Positions 8,811 to 11,254 of a DNA stretch of 11,254 nt are shown here, in pieces. Below the pieces are notes generated by a model. It had not been told where the DNA came from. It saw only the letters and a program-made list of their open reading frames with translations, and made no database searches. Each line of letters starts with the position of its first letter. The stretch's first letter is position 1. The position numbers were made by a program, and so were the translations under genes. Where the stretch lies: positions 1-11,254 of the forward strand of contig JAXIUW010205509.1 in NCBI GenBank assembly GCA_035591015.1, given 5' to 3'. The DNA is from Cephalothrix simula. Its lineage: Eukaryota; Nemertea; Palaeonemertea; Archinemertea; Cephalotrichidae.

Positions 8811-9010
8811 AAGGCCCCCCCGCATACATGTCCGCCTCCGCCAAATTCAGAGAACTTAAATATATTAATTGTTAGACCGTTTATCTTAAGTTCTTCTTGT
8901 CTTTTTGTAAAAATGATTCTTTCCTAACAACGACAACAAATTATTTAATGAAAAAATTATTGGGGGGGGAGAGGGAGTTGCCCCCCTTCGGCCCCGCATG
9001 TCCGCCTCTG
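8811..9010. repeat. Diverged direct repeat pair with G8/C6 insert
   Basis: GGCCCC-type sequence followed by GCAT and TCCGCCTC occurs at 8813-8839 and again at 8990-9010. Both copies are preceded by similar ACAACAACAAA / GACAACAAATT stretches. The second copy contains an insert with G8 (8962-8969) and C6 (8981-8986) that could pair. Two diverged copies close together look like a repetitive-element end present twice. A related string, AAAGGCCCCCGCAT, occurs at 816-829. Confidence 0.5.
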
Positions 9011-9840
9011 ATTACATGTCACTATAAATTTTTTTGGGTGTGTTGAGCAAAATGGCATTACATGTACAATGTACATGAATATCCCATTTTTCTGGCATAA
9101 GCAAAGGGATTGATGGGTTTTGCTTTAAAATGTCATATTTCTTTTTTGGCAGTCATAAACAAGCCCACACAAGTCACACATTCTATTGTTCCCAGATTTA
9201 GGGCCCATGTTTCCCTAATGACCATAAAAAACATCAATGAGATAAAATTTTATTAAGTTAGAATCATACCTGGAAGCAAAAATGACTCAATAATACAAGA
9301 GGATTTTAGCCCACTACTCTATTTTATGATCATAATTTGACCTTTTCTTAATTTCTTTTTTAACAAAAACGTGACAAGGTGTGTCTTACCCTGATAATTA
9401 ACCAAAAAGTCAGAGGATCAGATGGGGGCGTTTATCCACACCTTACCCCCAAAATAAGATGTTTGTTAAAATTTTTTTTACATATTTTTGTAAGTCAGAC
9501 CTTGGCATTCCAATGGACAATGTCCTTAATACAAGAAGCCCCGAAACAATATGGAAAAATACAGATGTAGGAATAGGATGGTGATAGGAATGAGTAAAGA
9601 AGCCTTCAAATGTTACTCAAAAGGTTCGCCAACTACTTTATTCTGAAATTTTAGAAACCCCCGGCGCTGCCCCGTACCAGAAATACGTCTATAAATCTTT
9701 TAAATTTTCCATTCCTAAAAAGGGTGGCGCAACTCTTCGAAAAATAGAAACTTTTCACAAGTATTCAGAATATATAAGGTTCAAAGGGCTTTAGGTACCA
9801 GCGTTCCCGAAAACCGTGGGAGAGTGCTTTTTAAGGCCAC
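9011..9840. other. Intergenic region without a recognisable gene
   Basis: Nothing here supports a gene. A 17-bp inverted repeat, CATGTACAATGTACATG, lies at 9061-9077. A perfect CArG string, CCTAAAAAGG, lies at 9714-9723 but is far from any promoter and is expected at about this frequency by chance. Confidence 0.45.
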
Positions 9841-9845
9841 CGAAG

Positions 9846-10305
9846 CTAACGATATTTTTGCCTTTTTTACTTATCGAAAAAGGACAAAATTAGTGTTGTG
9901 ATATCGTAAGCGATTAACGACAAAACTGGAAAATTAAAATAAGCGTTAACGATAAAATAGATTCGGCTACCTCAAATTCTTTTGCTTCGCTGGGCATTAT
10001 TACTAGAGAAACTTCGATTTAAATATGACAATGGGGCAAAAATTTGGGCTAGTTTCATATAAAACCTCATTGGAGTTTGTGGAACCTTTTTTTTAAATAT
10101 CAAATACCAAAAAATTCTTGCCTCGCATCGCTCGGCATTGTTACTAGAAAATGGAGTGTACGTCTGAAATCCGTGACCCTGTGTTTTAGCGATAACGACA
10201 ACCGATATTTGTCAAAAAAAACTTATTTTTTATCGATATCGATTAATCTTTGAAAAATGGTATCGATAACGATAAAGCTACGAAATTCTTAACGATAAGC
10301 GATGA
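9846..10305. repeat. CGATAA-rich repeat region
   Basis: Variants of TAACGATA, GCGATTAACGA and TATCGATAACGATAA occur at least seven times, at about 9846, 9900-9921, 9942-9957, 10188-10208, 10231-10244, 10261-10275 and 10290-10303. TATCGATA, the DREF (DRE) palindrome known from insects, is perfect at 10231-10238 and 10261-10268. With the diverged direct repeat at 9974 and 10112, this looks like a decayed, partly duplicated repetitive element. Confidence 0.5.
9974..10151 (+). repeat. Diverged direct repeat, two copies
   Basis: 9974-10011 and 10112-10151 share AAATTCTT, GCTTCGCT/GCATCGCT, GGCATT and TTACTAGA in the same order with small gaps. The copies are about 138 bp apart and lie within the CGATAA-rich region, so a repetitive element appears to be present twice. 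Confidence 0.6.
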
Positions 10306-10740
10306 AGTCAGAGTAGCTGCGGGGGCCTCTCTTTCGGCTCATTCAAACGTCCCAATTTATCCATACATTTATGTATATGGCTGTGCCTCTCTAGGGCCAC
10401 TTCGGGAAAAATGGGAGGGTAATTCCTCCTTCCAGTGTGCAGATAAGAGCCCTAAATATACACTCAAGAAGGAAAAGACGAAACAAAATCTAGCATTCAT
10501 AATCGGCTTCTTTAATTATGATAAATACTTTTCGTTCTGTATTTTCGCACCATATTTAAATATGATTTCTTTCCACATAATATGCACAACTAAATCATAC
10601 ATGTAGTACAGATATTATTTTATGATCAACAAACAAAATGAACAAAGATTTGAGGGTGAAAAAATTAAAAAGTGAGTTATTTATGAAACATTAACATAGA
10701 GATACTTTTTTAAAATAATCCGAGGAAAAAGTGCTGAGGC
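10306..10740. other. Intergenic region with a long but unconvincing open frame
   Basis: A frame is open from about 10250 to 10606 on the plus strand, but the first ATG in it falls near its end and no domain is recognisable. The first half overlaps the CGATAA repeat. I treat the stretch as non-coding; 10306-10460 has a more balanced composition and may be a repeat fragment. Confidence 0.45.
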
Positions 10741-10744
10741 TAAT

Positions 10745-11003
10745 ATATGTAATAATCTACACTCTTAAGTCCGAAAAATATAAAAAATAATTTTTAAGCA
10801 ATTTAAAAATATTTGCTGACGTTTTGATCTTTACCTAGACGTTTTGATCTTTACCTAAAGATCATCTTCAGAGTACTGATGATCTTTAGGTAAAGATAGA
10901 AACGTCAGCTAATAAATTTCTAAATAATGGCTTAAAAATTAGTTTTTTTCAGAGGTCTCTGGTTTTTTATATTTTTCGGACTTAAGTGTACATTACTACA
11001 TAT
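10745..11003. mobile_element. Foldback (MITE-like) inverted-repeat element, about 260 bp
   Basis: The two halves are near reverse complements over almost their whole length. Two blocks pair perfectly: 10764-10787 with 10963-10986 (24 bp) and 10847-10866 with 10878-10897 (20 bp). The central spacer is 11 nt (10867-10877). The outer arms (10745-10761 with about 10986-11003) pair with a few mismatches. The left arm carries an exact 20-bp tandem duplication (10818-10837 and 10838-10857). The right arm carries an extra stretch of about 21 bp (10942-10962). There is no coding capacity. This is the shape of a non-autonomous foldback element; a Penelope-type origin is possible but unproven. No target-site duplication could be fixed. 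Confidence 0.75.
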
Positions 11004-11254
11004 ACATGTAATAAAGAATATACTATTTGTTAACAAAAAAATCTAAATAACTTTTAAATTCCTAACTTTATAAATAATATCTAAATAACTAAATAGCATT
11101 TATGTTTTGTGAAAAAAATGGATAAAATTATTTTGAATTTTACTGGTTTTAACTATGGATTATGTTATAAACGAATTAAACCCCGAACAGAAACTATTCT
11201 TGGAACTTTATCCTTTAAAATTCAAGGTTTGGATCAAAATTTTTGAAAGTCAGC
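11004..11254. other. Window end, no confirmed gene
   Basis: An ATG at 11155 opens a 33-codon frame (MDYVINELNPEQ...) that runs off the window. A second frame from 11118 closes at 11246. Either could be a first exon cut by the window edge or simply chance; nothing recognisable is encoded. Confidence 0.3.

Noticed and set aside
9714-9723. Perfect CArG box CCTAAAAAGG
   Set aside because: It stands alone, far from any promoter, with no Ets partner; about one chance match is expected in the window.
10250-10606. 118-codon open frame
   Set aside because: It begins at TTG, has no ATG until near its end, overlaps a repeat region and has no recognisable domain.
10873-10920. Active hammerhead ribozyme
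   Set aside because: The CTGATGA and GAAAC/GTC strings are present, but stem I does not pair, stem III has no room, and two extra bases separate stem II from GAAA.

Overview
The window looks like animal nuclear DNA that is AT-rich, intron-bearing and scattered with repeats. It holds one gene that can be recognised with certainty: a two-exon, plus-strand EGR (early growth response; Krox/zif268/NGFI-A class) transcription factor. The three C2H2 zinc fingers are almost identical to those of vertebrate EGR1, while the rest of the protein shares only short motifs with it. Together with the low GC content, the simple-sequence repeats and the poly-G tracts, this suggests an invertebrate with a single pre-duplication Egr gene. 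My best guess is a lophotrochozoan such as a bivalve mollusc, but the sequence does not prove it.

Layout. 1-2220: AT-rich upstream DNA with no gene, some small hairpins, a 13-G run and one isolated CArG box. 2230-2880: the Egr promoter, with three perfect CArG boxes and one near-perfect one, flanking Ets sites, CRE-like sites, a YY1-type motif, an inverted CCAAT box, a TATA box at 2847 and an initiator near 2879. 2879-3014: 5' leader with a five-codon upstream ORF. 3015-3234: coding exon 1. 3235-4798: one phase-1 intron of 1564 nt with a GC-richer island around 4070-4200. 4799-6105: coding exon 2, with the zinc fingers. 6106 to about 6785 or 7395: 3' UTR with AU-rich elements and two candidate poly(A) signals. 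7400-11254: intergenic, repeat-rich DNA with no convincing gene. It holds short GC-rich duplications, a cluster of CGATAA motifs with a diverged direct repeat, and a foldback (MITE-like) element of about 260 bp at 10745-11003.

How it works together. The promoter reads as an immediate-early, SRF/TCF- and CREB-responsive control region, the logic known for vertebrate EGR1. The AU-rich 3' UTR fits a short-lived mRNA. The spliced protein is predicted at 508 residues: an acidic/Ser-rich activation region from exon 1, a long Ser/Pro/Gln-rich middle, and a DNA-binding domain whose recognition residues predict binding to the GCGTGGGCG class of site. I see no operon-like neighbours, tRNA, rRNA or CRISPR. 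I found no unknown multi-gene system. The most notable items are the conserved-looking immediate-early promoter, the in-frame upstream ORF, the intronic island and the foldback element.
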